Of a DNA stretch of 64,000 nt, positions 1 to 9,457 are shown in pieces (the stretch's first letter is position 1; each line of letters opens with the position of its first letter). Both the position numbers and the translations under genes were made by a program. The notes under the pieces were generated by a model. The model was given only the letters and a program-made list of their open reading frames with translations. It ran no database searches and was not told where the DNA came from. This DNA comes from JAJDYQ01 sp963662865 (GTDB taxonomy: Bacteria; Pseudomonadota; Gammaproteobacteria; JAJDYQ01): contig OY759969.1 in assembly GCA_963662865.1 (NCBI GenBank), positions 2,108,001 through 2,172,000 on the forward strand, given 5' to 3'.

Positions 1-235
1 CGGGAAAGGGTTGTTGTTGATAAAAACTTTCACGTATAAGCCGTTTTATGCGATTGCGATCAACTGCCTTGGGGGCGTACTTCCTGGATATTGCCAGACC
101 CAAGTGGGAAAAAGGACCCTGATTCTTCCTGGCCAGTACCAATAACAGCCGGTCTCCGGACCGGCAGCTTTTCTCGAAAACCTTCAGAAAGCCATCTTTT
201 CCTAGACTGATACGACTCCGGGAAAAACAGCTCAT
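1..235 (-). CDS. rnpA: Ribonuclease P protein component (C-terminus cut by window edge)
   Basis: This is the protein subunit of RNase P, which helps the catalytic RNA remove 5' leaders from pre-tRNAs. The visible 78 residues start MSCFSRSRISLGKDGF, followed by a family-typical KVFEK segment. The hallmark basic motif RNRIKRLIRESF (RNR box, binds P RNA) lies near residues 60-71. The reading frame is still open at base 1. I chose the ATG at 235 because GGTGGGG lies 9 bases upstream and the N-terminus aligns with the family. An in-frame ATG at 262 is the alternative. It lies just downstream of rpmH, the usual bacterial order. Not listed as a long ORF because the window truncates it. Confidence 0.9.
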   Translation of the reverse strand, partial: MSCFSRSRISLGKDGFLKVFEKSCRSGDRLLLVLARKNQGPFSHLGLAISRKYAPKAVDRNRIKRLIRESFYQQQPFP

Positions 236-324
236 AATAAATTGCCCCACCGCGACAGACATTAAAATGACATGGTCAGCTGATGTCTATGTCTTGAATA
301 ATCTTTCGGTATGTCAGGCGACCA

Positions 325-462
325 CTATACCGGCGTCAGCCGGGCGCGGCCTTTTGCGCGACGGGCTTTCAATATACGGCGACCCGCCTTGGTCGCCATG
401 CGAGCACGGAAACCATGTGTACGCGCACGTCTTAAGCGACTGGGTTGAAATGTTCTTTTCAT
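325..462 (-). CDS. rpmH: 50S ribosomal protein L34
   Basis: A 45-residue, strongly basic protein beginning MKRTFQPSRLRRARTHGFRA and ending ARLTPV, a close match in length and sequence to bacterial L34. L34 is a small protein of the large ribosomal subunit. Its stop codon (325-327) lies 90 bases ahead of the rnpA start, giving the standard rpmH-rnpA order. It diverges from dnaA across a 290-base spacer, the arrangement seen at many bacterial replication origins. Confidence 0.97.
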   Translation of the reverse strand: MKRTFQPSRLRRARTHGFRARMATKAGRRILKARRAKGRARLTPV

Positions 463-752
463 AATCTATAAGCCTGAAATGACGTTAAACCACACTCTGC
501 CCTGAATCATCCTGGAAAACGGTCAAAATCCGCCCTGCAACACAAGGGTGGCGCAGCATACGGAAGCACCCCATAACTGTCAACTGCCTGTTAGCAACTC
601 ACTGTGGTTACAGGCAATTTTACCAGATAGATTTCACTACTGGCGCAACACCGGAAAATAAAGCATCATTAGGGGTATTATCGGATACCGGGGTGACAAT
701 ACAATCCAGCGGCTGATAATTATTCGGAACCAGGGCGGGGAGCATTACTGAA
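463..752. promoter_or_regulatory. rpmH/dnaA divergent intergenic region
   Basis: This 290-base gap must contain the promoters for the rpmH-rnpA operon (leftward) and dnaA (rightward). I find no perfect DnaA box in it; ACTGTGGTTA near 600 is only a two-mismatch match on the minus strand. TGATAATTAT near 714-723 is a possible -10 element for dnaA, and GGGGAG at about 737-742 is the dnaA ribosome binding site. No protein gene is apparent apart from the two flanking starts. Confidence 0.45.
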
Positions 753-2069
753 ATGTGGGATCATTGTCTCAACAGATTGCAGTCGGAGTTACCAGAGCAA
801 CAGTTTAATACCTGGATCCGGCCTTTGCATGCAGTCGAAGACAGTGAGCTTCTGAGGTTATTAGCCCCTAACCGCTTTGTACTGGACTGGGTGGAAGAAA
901 ATTTTATGGGACGCATCCGTGAAATCATTCTTCTTAAAAACACCGACCTTACGGTTTCCATTGAAATAGGCTCACTGAAAGCACCGGAAGAAGCCCCCCC
1001 CCGGATTACCATTAAAGCCAGAAATACAACATCCCAATCGGAACCGACGCGAAGTAATCTCGGTCCAAATTTTACCTTCGCGACTTTCGTTGAAGGAAAA
1101 TCCAATGAACTGGCCAAGGCCGCATCACGCCAGGTTGCCGGTAACCCCGGCGGAACCTACAACCCGCTTTTCATCTATGGCGGAACCGGGCTCGGTAAAA
1201 CCCATCTCATGCAGGCTATCGGCAACGCCATGCTGAAAAAAACCCCAAGTGTAAAAATCATCTACTTACATTCCGAACGTTTCGTCTCTGAAATGGTTAA
1301 AGCACTACAGCACAATACCATCAATAATTTCAAATACTTCTACCGTAATGCCGATGCTTTACTCATCGACGACATTCAGTTCTTTGCCGGCAAAGAGCGT
1401 TCCCAGGAAGAATTTTTCCACACATTCAACAGCCTGATAGAATCCCAGCAACAGGTCATCCTGACCTGCGACCGTTATCCCAAGGAGGTGGAAGGTCTGG
1501 AGGATCGTCTTAAATCCCGATTTGGCTGGGGCCTGACAGTTGCCGTTGACCCACCCGAACTGGAAACACGCGCAGCTATTCTAAAAAGTAAAGCCGAGCA
1601 GGTTCGGGTCGAAATTCCTGATGAAGTCGCCTTTTTTGTTGCGAAACGGATTCAATCCAATGTCCGTGAGCTCGAAGGAGTACTGCGCCGTTTAATTGCC
1701 CATGCCCAATTTACAGAGAAGCCAATTACGATGGATCTCGCACAGGAAGCACTCCGCGACCTGCTTGCCATGCAGGAACGCATGGTCAGCATCGAAAACA
1801 TACAAAAAACGGTTGCCGGATATTACAAAATCCGGGTTTCAGACCTGCATTCAAAGAGTCGCAGACGTTCAATTACCCGGCCAAGACAGCTAGCCATGAC
1901 CCTGGCTAAAGAACTGACCAGTCATTCTCTACCGGAAATAGGCGATTCATTCGGCGGACGGGACCATACAACCGTACTACACGCCTGCAAAAAAATAGAT
2001 AAATTAAAAGACAGCGACAACCGTATGCGAGAGGATTACCAAAACCTGTTAAGAACATTTACGACATAA
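753..2069 (+). CDS. dnaA: Chromosomal replication initiator protein DnaA
   Basis: DnaA is the AAA+ initiator that binds DnaA boxes at oriC and melts the origin. Domain I is at residues 1-75 (WIRPLHA, self-interaction and helicase loading), followed by a short variable linker. The AAA+ domain has Walker A GGTGLGKT at residues 143-150 and Walker B LLIDDIQFF. The C-terminal DNA-binding domain IV carries the signature GGRDHTTVLHACKKI. At 438 residues it is slightly shorter than the E. coli protein because the linker is short. The start has a GGGGAG ribosome binding site. The downstream spacer holds DnaA boxes, so the protein probably acts on, and may be autoregulated from, neighbouring DNA. Confidence 0.98.
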   Translation: MWDHCLNRLQSELPEQQFNTWIRPLHAVEDSELLRLLAPNRFVLDWVEENFMGRIREIILLKNTDLTVSIEIGSLKAPEEAPPRITIKARNTTSQSEPTRSNLGPNFTFATFVEGKSNELAKAASRQVAGNPGGTYNPLFIYGGTGLGKTHLMQAIGNAMLKKTPSVKIIYLHSERFVSEMVKALQHNTINNFKYFYRNADALLIDDIQFFAGKERSQEEFFHTFNSLIESQQQVILTCDRYPKEVEGLEDRLKSRFGWGLTVAVDPPELETRAAILKSKAEQVRVEIPDEVAFFVAKRIQSNVRELEGVLRRLIAHAQFTEKPITMDLAQEALRDLLAMQERMVSIENIQKTVAGYYKIRVSDLHSKSRRRSITRPRQLAMTLAKELTSHSLPEIGDSFGGRDHTTVLHACKKIDKLKDSDNRMREDYQNLLRTFTT

Positions 2070-2273
2070 TGTGGGTAAGTTGTATAAAATTATTCATCAG
2101 GTCACAAGCAGCAAGTTACCCACGCATTATTCAGATAACGACGATGAATTAATCACAGAAATAATATACAGGATAAAAATATAACTAATTGATTATTAAA
2201 GTGTTTATAAAGTTATTCACATATGCAGAGACCTAATAGTTTTAACAATTAATATAGATTAATGGAAAAAAAT
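2070..2273. other. oriC: Candidate replication origin (oriC) between dnaA and dnaN
   Basis: A strongly AT-rich spacer of about 200 bases. It contains TTATTCACA at 2213-2221, which fits the TTWTNCACA DnaA-box consensus exactly. Three one- or two-mismatch boxes are also present: TTACCCACA on the minus strand at 2070-2078, TTACCCACG at 2116-2124 and TTAATCACA at 2149-2157. The stretch from about 2130 to 2215 is nearly all A/T and could serve as an unwinding element. Position between dnaA and dnaN is a common oriC site in gammaproteobacteria outside the enterics. Origin activity is inferred from box clustering and context. Confidence 0.65.
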
Positions 2274-3380
2274 ATGAAATTCCGGATACCGTGTAACGTG
2301 ATACTTAAAGCCCTCCAGCAACTCACCAATGTCGTGGAGCGCAGACAGACCTTGCCCATACTCTGGAACATACTGGTTAAGGCCGAAGATGGAGTTATTA
2401 CCCTTGTCGCAACTGACCTGGAAGTTGAACTGACAGTCAAGTTGACCTGCGAAATTGACACCGATGGCGAGGCCACAATTCCGGCAAGAAAATGGTTAGA
2501 TATTTGCAAGAGCCTTGCAGATGGCGTAACGATCACAATCAACCAGAGCGATGACCGTGTAACCCTGCAAGCCGGACGCAGTCGTTTTACGTTATCGACC
2601 CTGCCAGCAACTGAATTTCCACTGATTGATGAAATAACGGCACAGACCCATTTTGACCTCACACAAAGCAAGCTGAAAACGGTGTTTAATGCCACACACT
2701 TTTCCATGGCCCACCAGGATGTCCGTTACTACCTGAACGGCCTGATGATGGAAATGACAGCCGAACGACTTCGCTCGGTGGCAACCGATGGTCACCGACT
2801 GGCCATGAAAGATATGGCCGTGGATATTGGCGTCAACGAAGAAAACAGACAGGTTATCGTGCCCCGCAAAGGTATTCAGGAACTTATGCGCCTCCTTTCT
2901 GATTCTGATGATGAAAAAGTATCGGTTATTGTCGGCAGTAATCATGTCCGACTGATTATGGGGGACATGACATTTACCTCAAAACTTATTGACGGGCGGT
3001 TTCCCGATTACCGGCGCGTGATGCCGGAAGGCGGCAATAACGTCGTACTTGCCGACAAGGAATTACTGCGACTGGCACTGGTACGTGTGGCCATTTTGTC
3101 GAATGAAAAATACCGCGGCATTCAGATGATTCTGAAGCAGAATAACCTTCAGTTTAAAGCACACAATCCAGAGCAGGAAGAAGCGGAGGATGAAGTCAGT
3201 GTCGAGTACAGTGGTGATGAATTTGAAATCGGATTCAACGCCACTTACCTTCTGGATGCCGTCAATGCAGTGACCAGTGATCAGGTTAAGATTATTTTAA
3301 CTGATTCCGGCAACAGTTGTCTGATTCAAGCCTCGAATGATGATTCTTCTAATTACGTTGTTATGCCGATGAGGTTATAA
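2274..3380 (+). CDS. dnaN: DNA polymerase III sliding clamp (beta subunit)
   Basis: This is the ring-shaped processivity clamp of DNA polymerase III. The protein starts MKFRIPCNVILKALQQL, with the family-typical RQTLPILWN motif near residues 23-31, and ends with VVMPMRL, matching the conserved C-terminus that lines the peptide-binding groove. Length is 368 residues, normal for three repeated clamp domains. An in-frame ATG at 2262 would add MEKN; I prefer 2274 because family members start MKF and GGAAAAAAAT provides a ribosome binding site. It lies in the dnaA-dnaN-recF-gyrB cluster. Confidence 0.96.
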   Translation: MKFRIPCNVILKALQQLTNVVERRQTLPILWNILVKAEDGVITLVATDLEVELTVKLTCEIDTDGEATIPARKWLDICKSLADGVTITINQSDDRVTLQAGRSRFTLSTLPATEFPLIDEITAQTHFDLTQSKLKTVFNATHFSMAHQDVRYYLNGLMMEMTAERLRSVATDGHRLAMKDMAVDIGVNEENRQVIVPRKGIQELMRLLSDSDDEKVSVIVGSNHVRLIMGDMTFTSKLIDGRFPDYRRVMPEGGNNVVLADKELLRLALVRVAILSNEKYRGIQMILKQNNLQFKAHNPEQEEAEDEVSVEYSGDEFEIGFNATYLLDAVNAVTSDQVKIILTDSGNSCLIQASNDDSSNYVVMPMRL

Positions 3381-3409
3381 GGCTCATCACCCCGATGGGG
3401 TTTTGGGTT

Positions 3410-4492
3410 ATGCCCCTTCACCACCTCGAAACCTTCCAATTCAGGAACCTGGAAAATGTCCGCATGGACCTTGATATGGGTTTGCAATTTATCTATGGGG
3501 ATAATGCCTCCGGTAAAACCTCCCTGCTGGATGCCATCAATGTTTTATGTTCAGCCAGATCTTTTCTGGGGGCTTCACCCCGAAAAATGCAACAATTCGG
3601 TACTACCGATTTTTCGTTGAATGGTATTGTTTCGCAGAAAAAATCACGACCGTTACCTATGCAATATCGCTGGCAGGATAATCAAATCCGCTTAAATTTC
3701 GCTAATAAGCAGGTCAGACGATCTTCCGAGTATGCATCTTTCCAACCGATTCAGGCCGTAACCCCGGTCAGTTACCGGTTATTGGACGACTCCCCGGATA
3801 TTCGCAGACGTTTTATGGATTGGGGCGTGTTTCACGTGAAACATGATTACGCCGATAAATGGCATCGCTTTCAGCGCAGCCTTGCGCAGAGGAATGCCAT
3901 GTTGGCATCTGGAACAGACCCACGCACACTTTCCGCCTGGAGTCGGGAATACATACAGCTTGCTGAATTACTGGATGAATCCAGGGCCGACTACATTAAA
4001 TTACTGAGTAGTCAGATTAAGCGATACTCTCATGTTCTCCTGCCCGATTCATCTCTTGATATTCGTTATCAGCGTGGCTGGGATGCCAAATGTCGTCTTG
4101 ATGAGGTACTGAATGATAGTTTTCAGCGCGACCAAGAGCGTCATTTCACCTATTACGGACCGCAGCGGGCGGAACTGATTTTGAAGCTTGATGGAGTACT
4201 CGCCAGAGACTCTGCCTCACGTGGGCAGAAAAAGCTCATTACATTTGCGGTTTATCTGGCGCAGGCGAGTTTACAGCAGGAGCTGGGCCGTTATTCAGGC
4301 ATATTGCTTGTCGATGATTTACCGAGTGAGCTGGACCAGGAGCACATATCGCTGGTAATGGCTATCCTTCGCAGCATTTCAATGCAGGTTGTTATCTCAT
4401 GCATCGATATTTCGCGGCTGCCTCAAGAACATCGATACTCAGATAAAACGTTTCACGTGAAACAGGGTCAGGTGAAAGAAGTGGTACAATAA
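3410..4492 (+). CDS. recF: DNA replication and repair protein RecF
   Basis: RecF is an SMC-like ATPase that, with RecO and RecR, loads RecA onto gapped DNA. Walker A is GDNASGKTSLLDAI near residues 31-44. The ABC signature appears as SRGQKKLITFAVYLAQ, and Walker B/D-loop as GILLVDDLPSELD. The start was placed at the ATG at 3410 (MPLHHLETFQFRNLEN), which aligns with other RecF proteins; the upstream ATG at 3395 adds five unlikely residues. The dnaN gap is 29 bases. It sits directly before gyrB. Confidence 0.94.
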   Translation: MPLHHLETFQFRNLENVRMDLDMGLQFIYGDNASGKTSLLDAINVLCSARSFLGASPRKMQQFGTTDFSLNGIVSQKKSRPLPMQYRWQDNQIRLNFANKQVRRSSEYASFQPIQAVTPVSYRLLDDSPDIRRRFMDWGVFHVKHDYADKWHRFQRSLAQRNAMLASGTDPRTLSAWSREYIQLAELLDESRADYIKLLSSQIKRYSHVLLPDSSLDIRYQRGWDAKCRLDEVLNDSFQRDQERHFTYYGPQRAELILKLDGVLARDSASRGQKKLITFAVYLAQASLQQELGRYSGILLVDDLPSELDQEHISLVMAILRSISMQVVISCIDISRLPQEHRYSDKTFHVKQGQVKEVVQ

Positions 4493-4528
4493 GTGCAATT
4501 CCAGCACTCGGATAATAACGATATCTCT

Positions 4529-6910
4529 ATGGATAATTACGATTCTTCCAATATCAAGGTACTCAAGGGCCTGGAGGCCGTCCGCAAGCGGCCGGGCATG
4601 TATATCGGCGATACCGATGACGGAACTGGCCTGCATCACATGGTTTTCGAGGTCGTCGACAACTCAATTGACGAGGCGCTGGCAGGCCATTGCTCCGAGA
4701 TTAACGTGGTTATTCATAGGGATGAATCAGTCACCGTGACGGATGACGGACGAGGTATTCCGGTCGATATCCACGAAGAAGAAGGTCGCTCGGCCGCCGA
4801 GGTTATTCTGACCGTACTACATGCCGGGGGTAAGTTTGATGATAACTCTTACAAGGTATCGGGCGGCCTGCATGGCGTGGGTGTTTCCGTGGTCAATGCC
4901 CTGTCTGAGACCCTGAGACTGACCATTCATCGCCATGGCAGGATTTACCAGCAGGACTATGTCCTGGGAGAACCTCAGGCGCCGTTGGCGGCAATCCGCG
5001 ATACAGAAAATACCGGTACCGGGATCCGCTTCAAGCCGAGCACAAAAATGTTTTCGGACACCCATTTTCACTACGATATCCTGGCAAAACGTTTACGAGA
5101 GCTGTCTTTCCTGAATTCGGGTGTTCGCATCTGTCTGACCGACGAGCGCAGCAACAAGAAAGATATTTTTGAGTACAAGGGAGGGATCAGAGCCTTTGTG
5201 GAGCATCTTAATCGAAATAAGGTACCGCTCCACCCTACTGTCGCCAATATATCAACGCACAAAAGTGGTATCGGTATCGAGGCAGCGCTTCAATGGAATG
5301 ATTCCTATCAGGAAAATATTTTCTGTTTTACCAATAATATTCCACAGCGGGATGGTGGCACACATCTGGCTGGTTTTCGCGCCGCCCTCACGCGCACGTT
5401 GAACAACTACATGGAATCGTCCGGCGCAATCAGGAAAGACAAGGCTAACGTCATGGGTGACGATGCCCGTGAAGGCCTGACAGCCGTACTTTCGGTAAAG
5501 GTCCCTGACCCCAAGTTTTCATCCCAGACCAAGGAAAAGCTGGTTTCCTCTGAGGTTAAAGGCGCAGTGGAATCTGCCTTTGCCGAAAAACTGAGTGAAT
5601 TTCTTTTAGAGAGTCCGGCTGAAGCCAAGGCAATTACGGCCAAGGTTCAAGAAGCGGCGCGTGCCCGCGAGGCGGCCCGCAAGGCTCGCGAAATGACTCG
5701 CCGCAAGGGTGTGCTTGACATCGCCGGGCTTCCGGGAAAACTGGCGGATTGCCGGGAAAAAGACCCGACCCAATGCGAACTCTTTATCGTGGAGGGTGAT
5801 TCCGCAGGGGGTTCTGCCAAGCAGGGCCGTAACCGTAAATACCAGGCCATCCTGCCGCTGAAGGGAAAAATCCTCAACGTGGAGAAGGCACGCTTCGACA
5901 AGATGCTGTCCTCGACCGAAGTTGGCACACTGATCACGGCCCTCGGCACAGGGATTGGCAAGGACGAATTTAATCTGGAAAAACTACGCTATCATCGCCT
6001 GATCATCATGACAGACGCAGATGTTGATGGGTCGCATATCCGTACCCTGTTGCTGACTTTTTTTTATCGCCAGATGCCAGCGTTAATTGAACAGGGGCAC
6101 GTCTACGTGGCGCAACCCCCGCTATACAAGATTAAGAAAAGTAAGCAGGAACACTATGTAAAAGACGACGCGGAACTGAACGACTATTTACTCCAGATCG
6201 CCCTTGAAGGCAGCACCCTGCATACCGGTACCGAGGATGGTGATATCAATGGCGTTGCCCTGCAAAATCTGGCATCACAATACATGGGCATCATGTTGGT
6301 TATCGAACGGTTGCGACATCGTTATCCGGTCGAAGTTCTGACGCACATGGTCCGCCAGCCCCTTAAACCCGGTGACGACATACAACAATGGCTGGAGACT
6401 TTTGTTCAGACTCTGAATGAAAGGGGCGGTGAGCGATACGGTTTTTTGTTTAATGGCAGCGAAGATGCCAGCTACGAAATCCATTTACGGGTTACTCGTC
6501 ATGGTGTAACCCTGCATAAAATCATTGCGGAAGAATTTTTTGAAACGGCAGAATACCGTGAGATTCGTCAGCTTGGTGAAAATCTTTCCGGGCTGCTGGG
6601 AGCGAATGCGACCATCCGGCGTGGAGAACAAACCCATCCGGTGAAAACCTTCGACGAAGCCATAGACTGGATCCTGGACCAGGCCAGAAAAGGCCAGTCT
6701 ATCCAGCGTTATAAGGGTCTGGGTGAAATGAATCCTGATCAGCTCTGGGAAACCACGCTGGATCCTGAAACGCGTAGATTATTACAGGTTAGAATTGAGG
6801 ATGCAGTTGCCGCCGATGAAATCTTCACGACCCTGATGGGTGATCAGGTTGAACCCCGCAGGGACTTTATTGAGAGCAACTCATTATCGGCGGTGAACAT
6901 TGATGTTTGA
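4529..6910 (+). CDS. gyrB: DNA gyrase subunit B
   Basis: This is the ATPase subunit of DNA gyrase, which introduces negative supercoils. The N-terminus YDSSNIKVLKGLEAVRKRPG is typical. The GHKL ATP-binding residues are visible in VVDNSIDEALAGH and GLHGVGVSVVNALS. The TOPRIM domain has EGDSAGGSA and TDADVDGSHIRTL, and is followed by the roughly 170-residue insertion seen in many Gram-negative GyrB proteins. The C-terminus has QRYKGLGEMNPDQLWETT. An open frame starts with GTG at 4493, right after the recF stop, but family alignment favours the ATG at 4529 (793 residues). Confidence 0.97.
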   Translation: MDNYDSSNIKVLKGLEAVRKRPGMYIGDTDDGTGLHHMVFEVVDNSIDEALAGHCSEINVVIHRDESVTVTDDGRGIPVDIHEEEGRSAAEVILTVLHAGGKFDDNSYKVSGGLHGVGVSVVNALSETLRLTIHRHGRIYQQDYVLGEPQAPLAAIRDTENTGTGIRFKPSTKMFSDTHFHYDILAKRLRELSFLNSGVRICLTDERSNKKDIFEYKGGIRAFVEHLNRNKVPLHPTVANISTHKSGIGIEAALQWNDSYQENIFCFTNNIPQRDGGTHLAGFRAALTRTLNNYMESSGAIRKDKANVMGDDAREGLTAVLSVKVPDPKFSSQTKEKLVSSEVKGAVESAFAEKLSEFLLESPAEAKAITAKVQEAARAREAARKAREMTRRKGVLDIAGLPGKLADCREKDPTQCELFIVEGDSAGGSAKQGRNRKYQAILPLKGKILNVEKARFDKMLSSTEVGTLITALGTGIGKDEFNLEKLRYHRLIIMTDADVDGSHIRTLLLTFFYRQMPALIEQGHVYVAQPPLYKIKKSKQEHYVKDDAELNDYLLQIALEGSTLHTGTEDGDINGVALQNLASQYMGIMLVIERLRHRYPVEVLTHMVRQPLKPGDDIQQWLETFVQTLNERGGERYGFLFNGSEDASYEIHLRVTRHGVTLHKIIAEEFFETAEYREIRQLGENLSGLLGANATIRRGEQTHPVKTFDEAIDWILDQARKGQSIQRYKGLGEMNPDQLWETTLDPETRRLLQVRIEDAVAADEIFTTLMGDQVEPRRDFIESNSLSAVNIDV

Positions 6911-7015
6911 ATGAACATGACGCAGCTTACGATTTCTGCTGATGCAGGACTCAGCGATGGGCCATAAGCCGAATCTGATCGCAGATCGTAGCGTCGCAAC
7001 TGTGCTCTCGTTGCC

Positions 7016-9457
7016 TCAGAAGGTCAGGTGCCATCCGGAGAGAAGCGTCAGCTCGGGGTCGGACGCCGCACGATGTCCGGGCTCATGGGTCCAGATGGTG
7101 CCGAGGCGCAATTCACCGACTGGCAGTCGCTGATGCCATTCAGCGGCGATGTCGATCTGTCGGCCACTCGGTGTCAGTCTGGCCGAGACCGATTCGCGAA
7201 CCACCTCCCCGGATTTCGTCCGGCCCACCGGTACCGCCAGCGATGCCCGACCGGCTTCGACGCGCAGCGGTTGCGACAGAGAGAAGTGCAGCCTTCCGCC
7301 ATCGGTCAGCGCCCTGTTCGCATGGAAGGTGAACGCGCTGGTCATCAGGTCCGAGGTGTCAACGATGATTCCGCCGCGGGTGGATGGAGTGACCGTGCCG
7401 AGCTCCGCGCCGGCACCAACCCGCCATTGGCCAAACCCGGTATCCGCCCGGATACCGACGAAGACGGCGTCGGCAGCCAGTGTGCCAAAGGCACCGTCGG
7501 CCGTGCTCCCCAGAAGGCTTTGCCGTTCTCCTATCCAGCCGGCATGGAGACCGAATGGAACATCCGCCGGCCGCCAGACGAATGTCGCCCCGGTCGTCGG
7601 TATCCGTCTGGACAAACCTTCCGTCGTGAACGTGGTGACCGAAACCGTGTCCAGGCCGGAAACACTCAGACCGGGGGCGTGTTCGGCGAGCGTAAGATGT
7701 CCGCCACCGATGTCCGTCAGGTGCTTCACGAGGCCAACCCGCAGCTGTGCCGGGGTGGCATCGCCGAATATGGGTCCAGAGCCCGGCGCCACATCGTGGT
7801 GTGATTGCGTATGTAGAAAATTGTGCAGCCGCACTGGTATTGATGACGTTTGTGTGACTTGTGTGACCTCGTCGAGATTGAACCAGAATGGCGCACCGAG
7901 TGTGTCAAAGGCGACGATTTCCTGTCCGGAGAAAGATTGCAGCAATGCGTCACCAAACGCCTCTCCGAGATCAATCCGGGTCGTGTGCAGGCTGGCCCCG
8001 GCGCCTTCTGCTCGGTTCCCGAGTGTGACCGTCGTCATGCCGACCGGTGCCGTCGCGGCACCGATATCCAGCAGGCCCTGGCCGTATACGGAGCTATCGG
8101 CATATGCACCACTCTTGTCGGCGGTGCGCAGGAGCCGTGTGACGAGTTGCGTGTTCAAAAGCTGGTCGCGGAAGAGTTGCTTCATGAGCGCCAGCGCACC
8201 GCTGACCATCGGCGCGGCAAGGGACGTTCCGTTCAATTCCACGCGGCTTCGTACCACGGTGAGACAATCACCAGTGCAATTCGGATCAGGCGGCCTGGGG
8301 CCGAAGTAGGCCGCCAGGACATCTTCGCCGGGTGCCGCGAGGCAATAGTCGGCGGCGATGCCACAACGGTTGGAGAAGTCGGCTATCGTGCCGTCCTGGT
8401 CTACCGCGACGACTGCGAGGGAATGCCCTCTGAGTTCCGCGATGCGCGTAGTGAGCCCGGACAGAAGTTCGACCGAGGACGCATTGACCCTGCCGTTTAC
8501 ACACCAGCTTGTGCCGGTCGCGGTGCACGGGTCTCCGTGGGCATTGCCCGCAGCCCACACGAGGATCGTCTTCTCGCCAGCGCCGGCCTGGGCCATGGCG
8601 GCAATCGACCGGCCAAGGTTTGCACGAATCTCCTGCTCATTGTAGATGTCGATGATACCGTTGGCGCCGAAGCTCAGATTGAGGATATCCACGGCCCGCT
8701 GGCCGTCGCGCCACTCTAGGACATGGTTGAAACGATCCGCAAGGGCACCGTCGGTGTCGTTCATCCCGGTAAAGGATATCGGGCTATAGTTGCCGCCGCC
8801 GGAGCCGAGCGGGATCGCGAACATGGCGATATCTGCACCCCAGGCGACACCGTGCGCCGCTGTCCGGAACCGGGGCTCGAGCCGCAGCGACGCGGCGGCA
8901 ACGCTTGCCACCGCAGTACCGTGAGAGAATCGCCGTTCGCCTGTCTCGTCGGTTGTCCCCAGGAATTGCTCGGTGATCGTCTTGCCCTCGAAGAGGGGAT
9001 GGTCCTGGTCAATGCCGGTATCAATGAAGCCGATGGTCACTCCGTTGCCCGGGGCGGCACCCTCGGTGGCGATTTCGATGTGGGCGTAGGCCCGGTCCGC
9101 GTTGATTGTGCGCAGACCCCACTGGTTGTTGAAGTTCCTGTCTTGCCGGTAGCGCGTGGCCAGGGTCTCGACCCGCAGGTCGAAATCCGCCTCGGTGGTA
9201 TCCGGAGTGGTATCCGGAGTGGTATCCGGGGTGGTATCCGGGGTGGTATCCGGAGTGGTATCCGGGGTGGTATCCGGGGTGGTATCCGGGGTGGTATCCG
9301 GAGTGGTATCCGGTCGAGTCATTCCGCCCCCGCCCCCGCCGCCGCCCCCACCCCCGCAGCCATTGAGCGCCATCAGGGCAAGGAGAAGCATGGCCGGGTA
9401 TATTTTTTTTGTGTTCTGCCCATGGCCGGTGCAGAGGAAAGGTTGTAAAGCTCTCAT
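7016..9457 (-). CDS. Surface-associated S8 subtilisin-like serine protease with repeat linker and putative C-terminal barrel
   Basis: A predicted exported serine protease of 813 residues. The N-terminus has a hydrophobic segment ending in ALNGC, which fits a lipobox (Cys34), then 11 glycines and ten PDTT repeats (about residues 49-88) as a flexible stalk. The subtilase catalytic triad is visible: Asp146 (IGFIDTGID), His179 (SHGTAVASV) and Ser412 (NGTSLAAPM), with Asn305 as the oxyanion residue (AAGN). The last roughly 280 residues are rich in alternating hydrophobic strands and end in LTF, as in autotransporter or outer-membrane barrels. It points toward gyrB and diverges from the cytochrome genes. 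No clear ribosome binding site is seen; the start is the upstream-most ATG that supplies a signal sequence. Both lipoprotein and autotransporter features occur, which is unusual. Confidence 0.85.
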   Translation of the reverse strand: MRALQPFLCTGHGQNTKKIYPAMLLLALMALNGCGGGGGGGGGGGMTRPDTTPDTTPDTTPDTTPDTTPDTTPDTTPDTTPDTTPDTTEADFDLRVETLATRYRQDRNFNNQWGLRTINADRAYAHIEIATEGAAPGNGVTIGFIDTGIDQDHPLFEGKTITEQFLGTTDETGERRFSHGTAVASVAAASLRLEPRFRTAAHGVAWGADIAMFAIPLGSGGGNYSPISFTGMNDTDGALADRFNHVLEWRDGQRAVDILNLSFGANGIIDIYNEQEIRANLGRSIAAMAQAGAGEKTILVWAAGNAHGDPCTATGTSWCVNGRVNASSVELLSGLTTRIAELRGHSLAVVAVDQDGTIADFSNRCGIAADYCLAAPGEDVLAAYFGPRPPDPNCTGDCLTVVRSRVELNGTSLAAPMVSGALALMKQLFRDQLLNTQLVTRLLRTADKSGAYADSSVYGQGLLDIGAATAPVGMTTVTLGNRAEGAGASLHTTRIDLGEAFGDALLQSFSGQEIVAFDTLGAPFWFNLDEVTQVTQTSSIPVRLHNFLHTQSHHDVAPGSGPIFGDATPAQLRVGLVKHLTDIGGGHLTLAEHAPGLSVSGLDTVSVTTFTTEGLSRRIPTTGATFVWRPADVPFGLHAGWIGERQSLLGSTADGAFGTLAADAVFVGIRADTGFGQWRVGAGAELGTVTPSTRGGIIVDTSDLMTSAFTFHANRALTDGGRLHFSLSQPLRVEAGRASLAVPVGRTKSGEVVRESVSARLTPSGRQIDIAAEWHQRLPVGELRLGTIWTHEPGHRAASDPELTLLSGWHLTF
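9195..9314 (-). repeat. 12-bp tandem repeat encoding the PDTT stalk
   Basis: About ten head-to-tail copies of a 12-bp unit (GGTATCCGGRGT on the plus strand), differing mainly at one A/G position. They encode consecutive Pro-Asp-Thr-Thr units in the subtilase linker. Because the unit is a multiple of three, copy-number change would alter stalk length without shifting frame. Confidence 0.95.

Noticed and set aside
463..752. oriC in the rpmH-dnaA spacer
   Set aside because: No consensus DnaA box found; the dnaA-dnaN spacer is a better candidate.
7149..8309. 386-codon plus-strand ORF
   Set aside because: It lies opposite the subtilase, whose catalytic motifs are intact; the composition is Ser/Pro/Arg shadow-like.
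9195..9314. Regular repeats considered as a CRISPR array
   Set aside because: The 12-bp units are contiguous, without spacers, and encode PDTT. No cas gene is present.
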